A DNA stretch of 64,000 nt from Sphingobacterium sp. PCS056 (lineage in GTDB: Bacteria > Bacteroidota > Bacteroidia > Sphingobacteriales > Sphingobacteriaceae): contig NZ_CP096883.1 of assembly GCF_023273895.1 (NCBI RefSeq), positions 5,084,001 through 5,148,000 of the forward strand, in the 5' to 3' direction. The notes beneath the pieces were generated by a model, which saw only the letters and a program-made list of their open reading frames with translations, was not told where the DNA came from and made no database searches. The translations under genes and the position numbers were made by a program. Shown piece after piece: positions 16,373-24,804 of this stretch. Within the stretch, counting starts at the first letter, position 1, and each line of letters starts with the position of its first letter.

Positions 16373-17227
16373 TTAAAAAGGAAGAGTCAATCGTTCCAAT
16401 TCTTCAATGTTTCCGTTAAAGATATTTAAATCTACATTTCCTTTAATCCCCCTTACCGTTCCTTTTTCCGAAAATTGCCAAAAATTCCAATGATCTTTTA
16501 AATCTTCAACCCAAAAATTATAATTAGCGATCCACAATACATAATCGCTAAATTCCCGTTGTAAAAAATCTGTGAAATATTTATCTCCTGAATATAAAAT
16601 CGGTTTGACCTTATAATGTGATTCAACTTCATCCAACCAGCGCTTTAATCCTACTTTCAAACTATCCATAGGTTGATGCTTAGGCATCTCCTCAATATCC
16701 AAGACTGGAGGCAGATCTCCAGGCACAAGTTTAACAGCTTTAATAAAATTTTTAGCTTGCTTGACAGAGTTTTCATTAGGTCGGAAATAATGATAAGCAC
16801 CTCTTAGATTTGCTCTTTTAGCAACAGCATTCCAATTCTCTTTAAATCTTTCGTCTACATTACGTTCCCCCATAGTTGCCCTTATAAATACAAAATCGAT
16901 TGGAAATTGATCATTTATTGTATTTACTTCATTCCAATTAATATCACCTTGATATTGTGAAATATCAATACCAAAAATTTTATCTGAATGGCTCGACATG
17001 ATCTCTACATTTCGAATATCATACTTAGCCTCTTTACTAACTACTGCACGACCGGCTCCCCATGTGCCGATATAGTATTTAATACCTGCACGATAATGCC
17101 ATGCGATTGCTAAAAGCAAAAGTAAAAGTAAAATAAGCGTTCCGCCTAATATAATATAATTCCATTTTTTATTTTTAACGTTAGCGGCATGATAAGGCTT
17201 ACTAAGCTGCACTTTTTTTTTCTTCAT
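16373..17227 (-). CDS. Membrane-anchored GH25 muramidase
   Basis: The 284-residue protein has a basic N-terminus, one transmembrane segment (residues about 24-43) and a GH25 lysozyme domain from residue 85. Visible catalytic-site blocks are FGIDISQYQGDINW (Asp88), GAYHYFRPN (143-151) and PVLDIEE (Asp177, Glu179). The family cuts the MurNAc-GlcNAc bond of peptidoglycan. A single anchor places it in the inner membrane facing the periplasm, consistent with a role in wall remodelling. The gene lies 83 bases upstream of the rhodanese-trxA pair. Confidence 0.9.
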   Translation of the reverse strand: MKKKKVQLSKPYHAANVKNKKWNYIILGGTLILLLLLLLAIAWHYRAGIKYYIGTWGAGRAVVSKEAKYDIRNVEIMSSHSDKIFGIDISQYQGDINWNEVNTINDQFPIDFVFIRATMGERNVDERFKENWNAVAKRANLRGAYHYFRPNENSVKQAKNFIKAVKLVPGDLPPVLDIEEMPKHQPMDSLKVGLKRWLDEVESHYKVKPILYSGDKYFTDFLQREFSDYVLWIANYNFWVEDLKDHWNFWQFSEKGTVRGIKGNVDLNIFNGNIEELERLTLPF

Positions 17228-17284
17228 TTGGAAATGAAATTAATCTATCTTTTGCAAAGTATCAAAATTAAAATAAACATTTTG

Positions 17285-17292
17285 TATTTTTG
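17285..17292 (+). promoter_or_regulatory. -7 element of the bestrophin gene
   Basis: TATTTTTG matches TAnnTTTG and ends 3 bases before the ATG at 17296. By analogy with tRNA-Ser, where the RNA starts about 4 bases after the box, the transcript would begin at the start codon, so the mRNA would be leaderless. No -33 element is evident. Confidence 0.4.
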
Positions 17293-17295
17293 TCT

Positions 17296-18180
17296 ATGAT
17301 TGTTTACAACCCAAAAGATTGGCTAACCTCAACTATAAAACTTCATAAAACAGATACTTTTCGAAAATTATTTCCCTATCTGATTTTAGCAGCACTGTAC
17401 TCTTGGGGGATTGCATATCTCGAACTTGAATATCTTAAACTAGCTGAAAAAAGTTGGATTAAAAATATTACAATCGTACATAGCTTACTTGGATTTGTAC
17501 TTTCTTTGTTACTTGTTTTTCGAACAAACACAGCTTATGATCGCTGGTGGGAAGCAAGAAAGCAATGGGGAACTTTAACAAATATCAGTAGAAGTTTAGC
17601 ATACAAGATGAATGCTTTTTTAGAGACCGATGATAAAGTAAACCGAAGTTTTTACAGAAAAGCAATTCCATTATATGCCGAAACACTCTATACCTTTCTT
17701 CATTCAGATTATACCAAGTTTATGTTAGATGAGGTTTTGCATCCTGAACTTAAAAATTTAGATGATCAAAAACACGGACCTAACCAAGTGGCATCTTTAA
17801 TTTTTAAAAATACTAATTCATTATATAAAGACGGAAAAATAACTGGAGATCAGTTTATCATTATCAACGATGAACTACAATCTTTCACAAATGTATGTGG
17901 AGCTTGCGAACGTATTAAAAATACTCCAATCCCACTATCATATAATGCATTTATAAAAAAGTTCATCATAATATATACCGCAACTTTACCGATGGGATAT
18001 GTTTTTTCGATCGGTTATTTTGTGATCGCAGCAGTCCCTTTTATCTTTTATGTACTGACGTCATTGGAATTAATTGGAGAGTCAATTGAGGAACCATTTG
18101 GAACTGATACTGATGATCTACCGATTGATAAAATAGCAAGTAATATCAAAAAACATTGTTTTGAAATCTTACATCCATAG
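17296..18180 (+). CDS. Bestrophin-family channel-like membrane protein
   Basis: The 294-residue protein matches bacterial bestrophins (formerly UPF0187). Characteristic blocks are LLVFRTNTAYDRWWEARKQWG (about 74-94) with the following SRSLAYK, and the C-terminal IGESIEEPFGTDTDDLPID. Hydrophobic segments lie near residues 25-45, 60-78 and 220-260. Bacterial members form pentameric ion channels, some permeable to cations; the ion here is unknown. A TTG start at 17290 would overlap the -7 box, so the ATG at 17296 is chosen. It diverges from the GH25 gene. Confidence 0.9.
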   Translation: MIVYNPKDWLTSTIKLHKTDTFRKLFPYLILAALYSWGIAYLELEYLKLAEKSWIKNITIVHSLLGFVLSLLLVFRTNTAYDRWWEARKQWGTLTNISRSLAYKMNAFLETDDKVNRSFYRKAIPLYAETLYTFLHSDYTKFMLDEVLHPELKNLDDQKHGPNQVASLIFKNTNSLYKDGKITGDQFIIINDELQSFTNVCGACERIKNTPIPLSYNAFIKKFIIIYTATLPMGYVFSIGYFVIAAVPFIFYVLTSLELIGESIEEPFGTDTDDLPIDKIASNIKKHCFEILHP

Positions 18181-18185
18181 CGTTT

Positions 18186-18228
18186 AAAGGCATTTTAATG
18201 CTTTTTTAAACCTAAAAAAAAGCATTAA
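18186..18228 (+). terminator. Terminator region after the bestrophin gene
   Basis: Two overlapping hairpins can form: GCATT-TT-AATGC followed by a T run, or TAATGCTTTTTT pairing with AAAAAAGCATTA. Either places a stem and T tract right after the stop. Confidence 0.55.
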
Positions 18229-18269
18229 AAATTAATCTACCTCATTTTCAATCAACTAAAAAATAAGTT

Positions 18270-18299
18270 TTGGTGACTAAATGAATTTTTCTACTTTTG
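18270..18299 (+). promoter_or_regulatory. Promoter of tRNA-Ser (TTG-N19-TACTTTTG)
   Basis: TTG at 18270-18272 and TACTTTTG at 18292-18299 match the Bacteroidota consensus at the ideal spacing. The mature tRNA begins at 18304, only 4 bases after the -7 box, so this site calibrates where transcripts start in this genome. Confidence 0.8.
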
Positions 18300-18303
18300 T
18301 GGC

Positions 18304-18391
18304 GGAGAGCTGGCAGAGTGGTCGAATGCGGCAGTCTTGAAAACTGTTGACTGTCATAGGTCCGGGGGTTCGAATCCCTCGCTCTCCGCCA
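18304..18391 (+). tRNA. tRNA-Ser (anticodon TGA)
   Basis: An 88-base class II tRNA with acceptor GGAGAGC / GCTCTCC, anticodon loop CTTGAAA (TGA at 18338-18340), a long variable arm and an encoded CCA at 18389-18391. The T loop reads GGTTCGAATCC. A terminator follows immediately. Confidence 0.97.
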
Positions 18392-18440
18392 ATAAAAAAT
18401 AAAGCCCAAAGCAATTTGGGCTTTTGTTGTTTAGACTTTT
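18373..18440. repeat. tRNA-Ser 3' end and terminator, copy 1 of a direct repeat
   Basis: This 68-base block covers the last 19 bases of tRNA-Ser and the terminator after it. It recurs at 18544-18613 with its first 20 bases identical and most of the remainder matching. It is the intact copy; the other lacks the tRNA body. Confidence 0.85.
18402..18423 (+). terminator. Terminator of tRNA-Ser
   Basis: AAGCCCAAA / TTTGGGCTT stem with a GCAA tetraloop, followed by TTTGTTG. Confidence 0.8.
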
Positions 18441-18543
18441 GGGAGCTTGCTCCAACAATAAGACATAAACAACAAAGTAAATGAGCAAAGCGAATGGCTT
18501 TATTTTATGATGAAGCCTCCCCCCCTTTAAGGGATCATGTAAT

Positions 18544-18613
18544 AATCCCTCGCTCTCCGCCAACAAAAAATGAAGCCCAAAGCAATTTAGGCTTTTGTTG
18601 TTTATAGACTTTA
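18544..18613. repeat. Duplicate of the tRNA-Ser 3' end and terminator, copy 2
   Basis: It begins with the 20 bases AATCCCTCGCTCTCCGCCAA, identical to the tRNA 3' end including CCA, then a diverged copy of the terminator whose stem now has one mismatch (TTTAGGCTT). About 100 bases of unique sequence separate the copies. This arrangement is what an integrated element targeting tRNA-Ser leaves after deletion, or what a tandem duplication would give. Confidence 0.8.
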
Positions 18614-18648
18614 TATCCGATAAAATAGTAATGTTAGCTTAAATAAAA

Positions 18649-18683
18649 ATACCCCCAAAAAGTAAGATACTTTTTGGGGGTAT
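18649..18683. terminator. Strong terminator downstream of the fatty acid hydroxylase gene
   Basis: ACCCCCAAAAAGTA / TACTTTTTGGGGGT stem with an AGA loop, flanked by A and T tracts, so it can act in both directions. Confidence 0.85.
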
Positions 18684-18732
18684 TTTAAAAATCCTATATT
18701 TTATATGATGAGTAGTATTTATATCATACAGA

Positions 18733-19392
18733 TTATTTATCGATATTAACTTTTTCAGACTTATCCTCTTCTTTTGGAAATCCAGAACGCATTATTTCAT
18801 CCCATAGTGAAGAACTAACTCCAAATCCATGTTCAGGATCTGAATAGTGATGTAACATATGATGTTGTTTTATTCGCTTAAATATTCCACTTTTAAAATT
18901 AGCGTGGTGCATAGCATAGTGACATTCATCATATATTAAATACCCAATCATAAATCCTGAAAAAAATGCAGCTAATACAATATCAGAACTAAAGAAGAAC
19001 GTGAATAAATAATAAACCAGAGCCGCTAAAGGAATACTAGCAGATAAAGGCATTACCAATCTTAATCTATCTTTTGGATAGTCATGGTGCACTCCATGAA
19101 ATATAAATGCGATTCTCTTCCCCCATTTGGTGGTTGGATGATAATGAAAAATCCAACGATGCAAAGCATATTCAAATAAAGTCCAAAAAGCAAGTCCAAA
19201 GACAAAATATTGTATATAACTAAAAATACCAAGCTCACCTGGACCTAGGGCCTTCCATGAAAAATAACCTATTACAGGTAAATAAAATATTATAGGAACA
19301 CTCCAATGAACCTTAGTCAGTGATTCTAATAAATCACTTTTGAACATCCTTGAAGATTCAGTGGAATTTGAAACAAAATTACGCTTTGCCAT
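18733..19392 (-). CDS. Fatty acid hydroxylase superfamily protein (FA2H/Scs7-like)
   Basis: The 219-residue membrane protein carries the di-iron histidine clusters of the sterol desaturase/fatty acid hydroxylase superfamily: HRWIFH (His78, His83), HGVHH (99-103), HYAMHH (158-163) and QHHMLHHYSDPEHGFG (177-189). The order and the YPKD following HGVHH are like fatty acid 2-hydroxylases. Transmembrane segments lie near 33-50, 58-76, 113-135 and 138-155. In sphingolipid-making Sphingobacteriaceae a 2-hydroxylation of the N-acyl chain is a reasonable role, but a carotenoid hydroxylase is not excluded. The gene stands alone. Confidence 0.82.
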   Translation of the reverse strand: MAKRNFVSNSTESSRMFKSDLLESLTKVHWSVPIIFYLPVIGYFSWKALGPGELGIFSYIQYFVFGLAFWTLFEYALHRWIFHYHPTTKWGKRIAFIFHGVHHDYPKDRLRLVMPLSASIPLAALVYYLFTFFFSSDIVLAAFFSGFMIGYLIYDECHYAMHHANFKSGIFKRIKQHHMLHHYSDPEHGFGVSSSLWDEIMRSGFPKEEDKSEKVNIDK

Positions 19393-19567
19393 ACCATCTA
19401 ATTATTAATAAAATTGCTAAAGATTAACTTTTGCAAAAATAATAATTTTAAAAAATATTTAACCCTTTATTCATCAAGTTAAAGTCAAATTACTGACTTT
19501 TATAATTCAAAAGTTAAATAACTGATTTATAAAGATTAATCAAAATATAATGAAATAAAATAGGAAA

Positions 19568-20065
19568 TTATCTAACCAATTCTTTCAACTCTCCTTCACT
19601 AAAAGAATTTGCTCCTTTTATATATTGATATATTATTTCTTTAACATCGCGATTTTGCATACTATAAAGATGATTAATCATAAATTTCTTATCTTCCAGT
19701 ATATCTGCACTATAATTTAAAATAGAAGGGGCATGTGTCTGGACACTCCATCTTATAAAACGGAGTTCAACATTATTAGGTTCTTGTACGATTAAACTCT
19801 CCAATAAATTTTTTCCTTTATTGAATTGACCAAGTTTTTTAAATGGATTACCCATATGCTTCGCATAGACCATTTCGTATACAGCTAAATAACCTTTTTC
19901 TGTTGTAGCTTTAGCTTTAGATCGTAATAAATTCAAATTATTTTCGCAGATATCTTCACTCTTTACTGCTGAAGAGTATTCTTTCCGAATTTTAAGGAGG
20001 TTCAATTCTTGCGCGGAAATATGTGATGAGATCATCAAAAACAATAATAGAATCCTAATCGCCAT
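19568..20065 (-). CDS. Exported protein of unknown function
   Basis: Starting at the ATG of MAIRILLLFLMISSHISAQELN, the 165-residue product has a clear signal peptide cleaved after ISA. The mature part is helical and weakly tetratricopeptide-like (NKGKNLLESLIVQEPNNVELRFIRW). An upstream open stretch to 20176 is not used because it would bury the signal sequence. I do not recognise the family. It is surrounded by AT-rich spacers and appears monocistronic, placed in the periplasm or outside. Confidence 0.65.
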   Translation of the reverse strand: MAIRILLLFLMISSHISAQELNLLKIRKEYSSAVKSEDICENNLNLLRSKAKATTEKGYLAVYEMVYAKHMGNPFKKLGQFNKGKNLLESLIVQEPNNVELRFIRWSVQTHAPSILNYSADILEDKKFMINHLYSMQNRDVKEIIYQYIKGANSFSEGELKELVR

Positions 20066-20533
20066 AAATAAAAAGTTTAAATAAATAAAATGAGTGCATC
20101 TATATTCTTGGTTTATTAAAACTAATAAAAAGCCTCTAATTTTCAAAAATAACATAAACAGATATTCAATTATCATACCACGCCCAATAAATTTGAGATC
20201 TAATTAAGAAACAAAAAACGATCAAAGCAGATGTATCGATAATTACGAATTAAAAAAAATGACTTCTAGCGTTGCGTACAATAGACTTCACGCTTTCTAT
20301 AAGAAAAGCACGCTATCTGATCACTTGACTTTAAGGTTGTTTTTTTGTTTCACTATTTATGCTTACTGAGCAATGCCTATAGGTCTCAATTAGTTCGTAT
20401 GCAGTCGATTAATACAAGCAATAGAAATAAAAAAAGCCGAGGTAGTTTTAAAAAAAATACTAAACAAATTTTTATTATTAATTGTTTTTGACTATATTTA
20501 AGTAACCGATTATAATTAATTAACAACTGAACT
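20066..20533. other. Intergenic region without a supported gene
   Basis: The 468 bases between the exported protein and the next gene contain no frame with coding features. An isolated 36-codon ATG frame at 20259-20369 has no recognisable product. Several A/T tracts are present but no convincing promoter pair. Confidence 0.5.
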
Positions 20534-20908
20534 ATGCAAGCGTCTTTAGAATATGAAATTTGGGATAGTATTGTCAATAGTGCCAAAACAAAGTTTGATT
20601 ATAACCACATCCTATCCCTATTCAAACAAACTGATAGTGAAATTATTGACAAATTTTTATTTCATATATTGGTAGCATTTGCCTGTGGTGAAGAACATGA
20701 AACTATATCAACGAATCTCTTCAATGAATTACAGCAAATTGGATTTGACTGTACCGAGCATCAAATTGACGAGTTTATTGCGGATAAACATGAAAAATTA
20801 AGCCTTGAAATTTATGCAACTTATATTGCGTTTTCCCTTTTAGAAGATGAAGAGGATACTACAACAATTACGGCAACAATACAAGAATTACTGAGACAAC
20901 CCGAATAA
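20534..20908 (+). CDS. Acidic 124-residue protein of unknown function
   Basis: The frame begins MQASLEYEIWDSIVNSAKTK and ends LLRQPE. It is rich in Glu and Asp (for example LLEDEEDTTTI), largely helical in appearance, and has no signal peptide or membrane segment, so it is likely cytoplasmic. It contains two cysteines (CGEEHE and DCTEHQ). I do not recognise the family. It runs in the same direction as the acyltransferase 130 bases downstream, but a promoter-like TACCTTCG before that gene suggests separate transcription. Confidence 0.6.
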   Translation: MQASLEYEIWDSIVNSAKTKFDYNHILSLFKQTDSEIIDKFLFHILVAFACGEEHETISTNLFNELQQIGFDCTEHQIDEFIADKHEKLSLEIYATYIAFSLLEDEEDTTTITATIQELLRQPE

Positions 20909-21020
20909 ATCGTATCTATTTTTTAGACCAATATTACCTTTCATATAGGGGACATCTATCGTGTTACTAGGATTACACTATCCTATGGAATTTTTTGTGC
21001 ATAAAATTTAACAGATTTAC

Positions 21021-21028
21021 TACCTTCG
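21021..21028 (+). promoter_or_regulatory. -7-like element of the acyltransferase gene
   Basis: TACCTTCG (one mismatch to TAnnTTTG) with a TTG at 20995-20997, 23 bases upstream. The start codon is at 21039. Confidence 0.4.
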
Positions 21029-21038
21029 CAAATAAAAA

Positions 21039-22049
21039 ATGATGATTGAGAGGGATAGATCGATTGATATTATACGTGGTTTAGGATTAATCTACATTAT
21101 ATTGGCACATGTCAACCCTCCATTCTTTATTTTTCAAGTTCGAAATTTTGATGTACCACTAATGGTGTTTATCTCAGGTTTTTTATTTGGCGATAAAAAT
21201 CAAGAATTTAAATCCATTGCAGACATTACCTCTTATCTATGGAAACGATTTGTTCGTCTTGTAGTACCTGTTTGGGCTTTTCTAACCCTATTTTATAGTA
21301 TTCAATACTGCTTTCCCTATTTATTCAAGGTCGACTACACACAATATCCGCACATCATCCTATCAAGTTATATGTTAATGGATGGATTCGGATATGTTTG
21401 GATAATCCGTATTTTTTTGATGATCGCTATTTTAGGACCATTATGTAGCAATTTCATAAAAAATAAATGGCAACTATTATTATATTATGTTATCTATGAA
21501 ATAGTAATCCACTATTCAAAAAATCTCTTTGAGCCTACTGTACAGAGATATATAGATCAATTTGGCTCTTATAGCTTGGGGTTTCTTCTTTTTTTTATGC
21601 TCGGAGCACAATACAAAGATTATACTTCAAAGACCAAAATTACCTTATTTATGACCTGCATGGTCATAACTATTCTAGGAATGGCATATACTATATTTTA
21701 CTTAGATAAACCATTTGATATTGGAGCACTTAAATATCCACCACGTTCATTTTATATTTATTATGCTATAATTATTTTTTCGATTATATTTTGGATAAAA
21801 CCCCGTCTCAGAAATATAAACGTTACCATTTTAAATTTTATCGGATCATCTACTATTTGGATTTATCTATGGCATATCTTGTTTATATTTTTAATCAATT
21901 TTAAACATTGGTATTTAAATTGGATTATTATTATCATTTTTTCCATGGTATTAACATATTTGCAGCAGAGGATTGTAAGTAAGGCCATCACTTATTTCCA
22001 GCTATCAGATACAATCTCGAAACAGCTTCGGATAATTTTTTGTTCATAA
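21039..22049 (+). CDS. Acyltransferase 3 family membrane protein
   Basis: The 336-residue protein starts ERDRSIDIIRGLGLIYIILAH, the hallmark of acyltransferase family 3, and has about ten hydrophobic segments through to the C-terminus. The family transfers acetyl or similar groups onto exported sugars or lipids in the inner membrane. The conserved RxxxIDxxRG block is at residues 5-14 and the catalytic-type His in LAHVN is near residue 24. The acceptor is unknown. Two ATGs in tandem make the start 21039 or 21042. Confidence 0.85.
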   Translation: MMIERDRSIDIIRGLGLIYIILAHVNPPFFIFQVRNFDVPLMVFISGFLFGDKNQEFKSIADITSYLWKRFVRLVVPVWAFLTLFYSIQYCFPYLFKVDYTQYPHIILSSYMLMDGFGYVWIIRIFLMIAILGPLCSNFIKNKWQLLLYYVIYEIVIHYSKNLFEPTVQRYIDQFGSYSLGFLLFFMLGAQYKDYTSKTKITLFMTCMVITILGMAYTIFYLDKPFDIGALKYPPRSFYIYYAIIIFSIIFWIKPRLRNINVTILNFIGSSTIWIYLWHILFIFLINFKHWYLNWIIIIIFSMVLTYLQQRIVSKAITYFQLSDTISKQLRIIFCS

Positions 22050-22113
22050 TTTCATTTATGAATAACAAACATTATAGAAGGGTAATTTAAGGTCAAAAAT
22101 GTACCTTAGCACT

Positions 22114-22776
22114 ATGAATAGTTATGCCGTTATTTTCGATATGGATGGAGTTATATGTCACACCAATCCTTATCATGCTAAAGCTTTTGATGCTTTTTTC
22201 AAAAAATATAATATTGAAAGCAGTGAAAAAGAATTTGAGGAACATATGTATGGTAAACATAATAGTTATATCATGCAACATTTTTTCAAGAGACCTATAT
22301 CTGCTACTGAATTAAAACAACTAGAATTTGAGAAAGAAGAACTTTTTAGAACCATTTACAAAGATGAAATCACTCCAATACCGGGTTATATAGAATTCTT
22401 AACAGAGCTGAAAAACTATAATTTTAAAACAGGTGTTGCCACCTCTGCACCAAAAGAAAATATGGATTTAATATTAGATGGCTTGGGTCTTCGTTCTAAA
22501 ATGGGCTCTATATTATGTAGCGAGGATGTTACCGCCCATAAACCAGATCCAGAAGTATATTTAAAATCGGCTTATAACTTAGCAGTAGATCCAAAAAATT
22601 GTGTCGTATTTGAAGACTCCTTTTCAGGAATTACAGCTGGGCTTAATGCGGGGATGACCGTTGTAGCTGTGCTATCTTCGCATAGTAAAGAGCAGTTACC
22701 CATATGCCATGAATATATCAATGATTATACAGAAATATCTGCAAATAAAATATTAACATTATTAGAAAAGGCTTAA
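22114..22776 (+). CDS. HAD-superfamily phosphatase, beta-phosphoglucomutase-like
   Basis: About 220 residues. The HAD motifs are visible: motif I FDMDGVICHT (nucleophile Asp), motif II TSAPKEN, motif III KPDPEVY and motif IV EDSFSGITAGLNAGM. The helical cap after motif I (residues about 17-85) puts it in the beta-phosphoglucomutase/phosphatase subclass. The substrate is a small phosphorylated sugar or similar. An in-frame ATG at 22099 is possible, but a TACCTTAG resembling a -7 box covers 22102-22109, so the second ATG at 22114 is preferred. Confidence 0.85.
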   Translation: MNSYAVIFDMDGVICHTNPYHAKAFDAFFKKYNIESSEKEFEEHMYGKHNSYIMQHFFKRPISATELKQLEFEKEELFRTIYKDEITPIPGYIEFLTELKNYNFKTGVATSAPKENMDLILDGLGLRSKMGSILCSEDVTAHKPDPEVYLKSAYNLAVDPKNCVVFEDSFSGITAGLNAGMTVVAVLSSHSKEQLPICHEYINDYTEISANKILTLLEKA

Positions 22777-22800
22777 CAGAGCTTAGTTTGATTATTTTAC

Positions 22801-22843
22801 ACCATAAAAAAAGTAGCAAACAAATTTGCTACTTTTTTCATGG
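22801..22843. terminator. Bidirectional terminator between the HAD gene and the NtrC-like gene
   Basis: AGTAGCAAA / TTTGCTACT stem with CAAA loop, flanked by a run of A on the left and T on the right and extended by ACCAT / ATGGT. It serves both converging genes. Confidence 0.85.
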
Positions 22844-22882
22844 TGTATTGAATATTTCAATATCTAATATAAAATCTTATAA

Positions 22883-24298
22883 CTAATCTCTTTTAAGACC
22901 AAATTTTTCAATCTTACTGTATAAATGACTACGTTGAATATCTAAATCATCGGCTGTTTTAGAAACGTTCCAAGTATTTTTCTCTAATTTGTACTTAATA
23001 AATTCTTTCTCAGCAAAATCTTTAAAATCTTGAAAAGAAGCAAAATTATCAAGATCTACCTTACTACCATTTTGGTTAGATTGGCTAGCTCCGTTACTTG
23101 GATGACTCGTAGTAGATATTGCATTGACGGTATTAGAAGGATTGGCAAATGCAATAACATCTCTATCAGTGATTGATTTATCACTTAAAATAATCAAGCG
23201 TTCAATCATATTACGTAACTCTCGAATATTTCCTGTCCACGGAAGATTGCACAACTCTTTTAATGCAGCTGCAGTGATTTCCTTTACCGGAACACCATAT
23301 TCATTACAGATCTCTTCACAAAAATTCTTAGACAACAAAGGTATATCATCAACCCGTTCTGTTAGTGAAGGTACGTGAATCAAAATTACAGAAAGACGGT
23401 GATACAAATCCATTCTAAAATTTCCAGCATCGATCTCTTTAAATAAATTTTTATTTGTTGCCGCTACAACACGTACATTGACATCAATTTCTTTGTCTCC
23501 ACCTACCCTTGTGATCTTATGCTCTTGCAAAGCGCGTAGTACTTTAGCTTGAGCCGAAAGACTCATATCACCAATTTCATCTAAAAAAAGTGTTCCATTG
23601 GTGGCAAGTTCAAATTTACCAAGACGTTGTTTAATCGCAGAAGTAAAAGATCCCTTCTCATGTCCAAAAAGTTCTGATTCAATCAGTTCAGAAGGAATTG
23701 CAGCACAATTAACTTCAATTAAAGGTCCTTCTGCACGATTAGATTTCTCATGAATCCATCTTGCCACCAACTCTTTACCAGCACCATTTGCACCAGTGAT
23801 AAGTACACGAGCTTCGGTAGGTGCAACACGATCGATGGTTTCTTTGATCCGACTGATAGCCTCAGATTTACCAAGAATTTCTTTTGTTTTGTAACTTGTA
23901 ACTTTTCTCTTTAAAACTTTAGTTTCCGTTACTAAAGAAACTTTTTCCAGACCATTTCTAACCGTAATCAGTAAACGATTCAGATCCAATGGTTTTTCCA
24001 GAAAATCAAAGGCGCCTTTCTTAGCCGCTTCAACAGCTGTTTCTATAGTACCATGACCCGAGATCATGATAAAAGGAAGATCTGGATTTATTTTTTGAGC
24101 TGTTGCCAAAACTTCCATACCATCCATCTTATTCATCTTAATATCACAAAGAACAAGATCAATTTTTTCCTTTTTAATGATTTCTAAGCCGTCACTACCG
24201 TTATCTACATCCAGTATATTATAATCTTCATATTCTAAGATATCTCTTAGCGAATTTCTGATTGCCCGTTCGTCATCAATAATTAATATGGTACTCAT
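22883..24298 (-). CDS. NtrC-type sigma-54-dependent response regulator
   Basis: The 471-residue protein has a receiver domain (1-120; phosphoacceptor Asp52 in CDIKM, conserved EKPLDL), an AAA+ domain (about 140-385) and a C-terminal Fis-type HTH (430-471; NTWNVSKTADDLDIQRSHLYSKI). Walker A is GANGAGKE (169-176) and Walker B LFLDE (237-241). The sigma-54 contact loop reads GSFTSA (216-221) instead of the usual GAFTGA. It activates sigma-54 promoters on phosphorylation. No histidine kinase is adjacent, so it may be an orphan regulator. Confidence 0.92.
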   Translation of the reverse strand: MSTILIIDDERAIRNSLRDILEYEDYNILDVDNGSDGLEIIKKEKIDLVLCDIKMNKMDGMEVLATAQKINPDLPFIMISGHGTIETAVEAAKKGAFDFLEKPLDLNRLLITVRNGLEKVSLVTETKVLKRKVTSYKTKEILGKSEAISRIKETIDRVAPTEARVLITGANGAGKELVARWIHEKSNRAEGPLIEVNCAAIPSELIESELFGHEKGSFTSAIKQRLGKFELATNGTLFLDEIGDMSLSAQAKVLRALQEHKITRVGGDKEIDVNVRVVAATNKNLFKEIDAGNFRMDLYHRLSVILIHVPSLTERVDDIPLLSKNFCEEICNEYGVPVKEITAAALKELCNLPWTGNIRELRNMIERLIILSDKSITDRDVIAFANPSNTVNAISTTSHPSNGASQSNQNGSKVDLDNFASFQDFKDFAEKEFIKYKLEKNTWNVSKTADDLDIQRSHLYSKIEKFGLKRD

Positions 24299-24357
24299 AA
24301 ATAAGTTTTATTACTCCTCTTTAAAGATTATTTAAATTACTGGTAATATAGTAAAAA

Positions 24358-24738
24358 AGAAGCAAACCTTATAAGCCGGGTTCTGTAAACCGAAAAATCG
24401 GAGTTTCTACCATTTATCTAGGCTAGTCATCACTAACTAGCTCCATCAACCTACCCATTACGAATCTTAGCCAAAGCTAAAAGAAGACGAGCAGCCTTCG
24501 AATTTCGCAACCTATTTGGTCTTTCAACACACGAGGTTTACCGTAATGCATGTCGCCATACAAGACTGTGAGCTCTTACCTCACATTTTCACCCTTACTC
24601 CGAAAAGCGGTATATTTTCTGTGGCACTTTCTGTCTACTAAGTCAATAGCATCCTTCCCGTTAGGAAGCGTGTTGCTCTGCGTTGCCCGGACTTTCCTCT
24701 CCTCCTTTAGGGAGCAGCGATAGAACCAGTTTGCTTCT
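24358..24738 (-). ncRNA. rnpB: RNase P RNA (bacterial type A)
   Basis: About 381 bases. The minus strand carries the conserved 5' block GAGGAAAGTCCGGGC and the 3' block ACAGAACCCGGCTTAT. The ends pair as the P1 helix: AGAAGCAAAC with GTTTGCTTCT, ten base pairs. A run of T follows the 3' end, acting as terminator. A -7 box lies just before the 5' end. RNase P trims the 5' leader of tRNA precursors. Confidence 0.95.
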
Positions 24739-24742
24739 TCTG

Positions 24743-24750
24743 CAAAGGTA
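24743..24750 (-). promoter_or_regulatory. -7 element of rnpB
   Basis: TACCTTTG on the minus strand ends 4 bases before the RNA 5' end at 24738, the same geometry as tRNA-Ser. No clear -33 TTG is seen. Confidence 0.6.
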
Positions 24751-24804
24751 GGATTTAGATTGATAAATATTCGCTTAAAAAAAAGAAAAGAATGAAATTT
24801 TGTA

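Noticed and set aside
18354..18566. 70-codon minus-strand frame over tRNA-Ser ending LAESEGFEPPDL
   Set aside because: It reads antisense to tRNA-Ser and its duplicate; this peptide is a well known spurious product of tRNA genes.
20259..20369. 36-codon frame in the spacer before 20534
   Set aside because: No recognisable product, promoter or conservation evidence; frames of this length are expected by chance.
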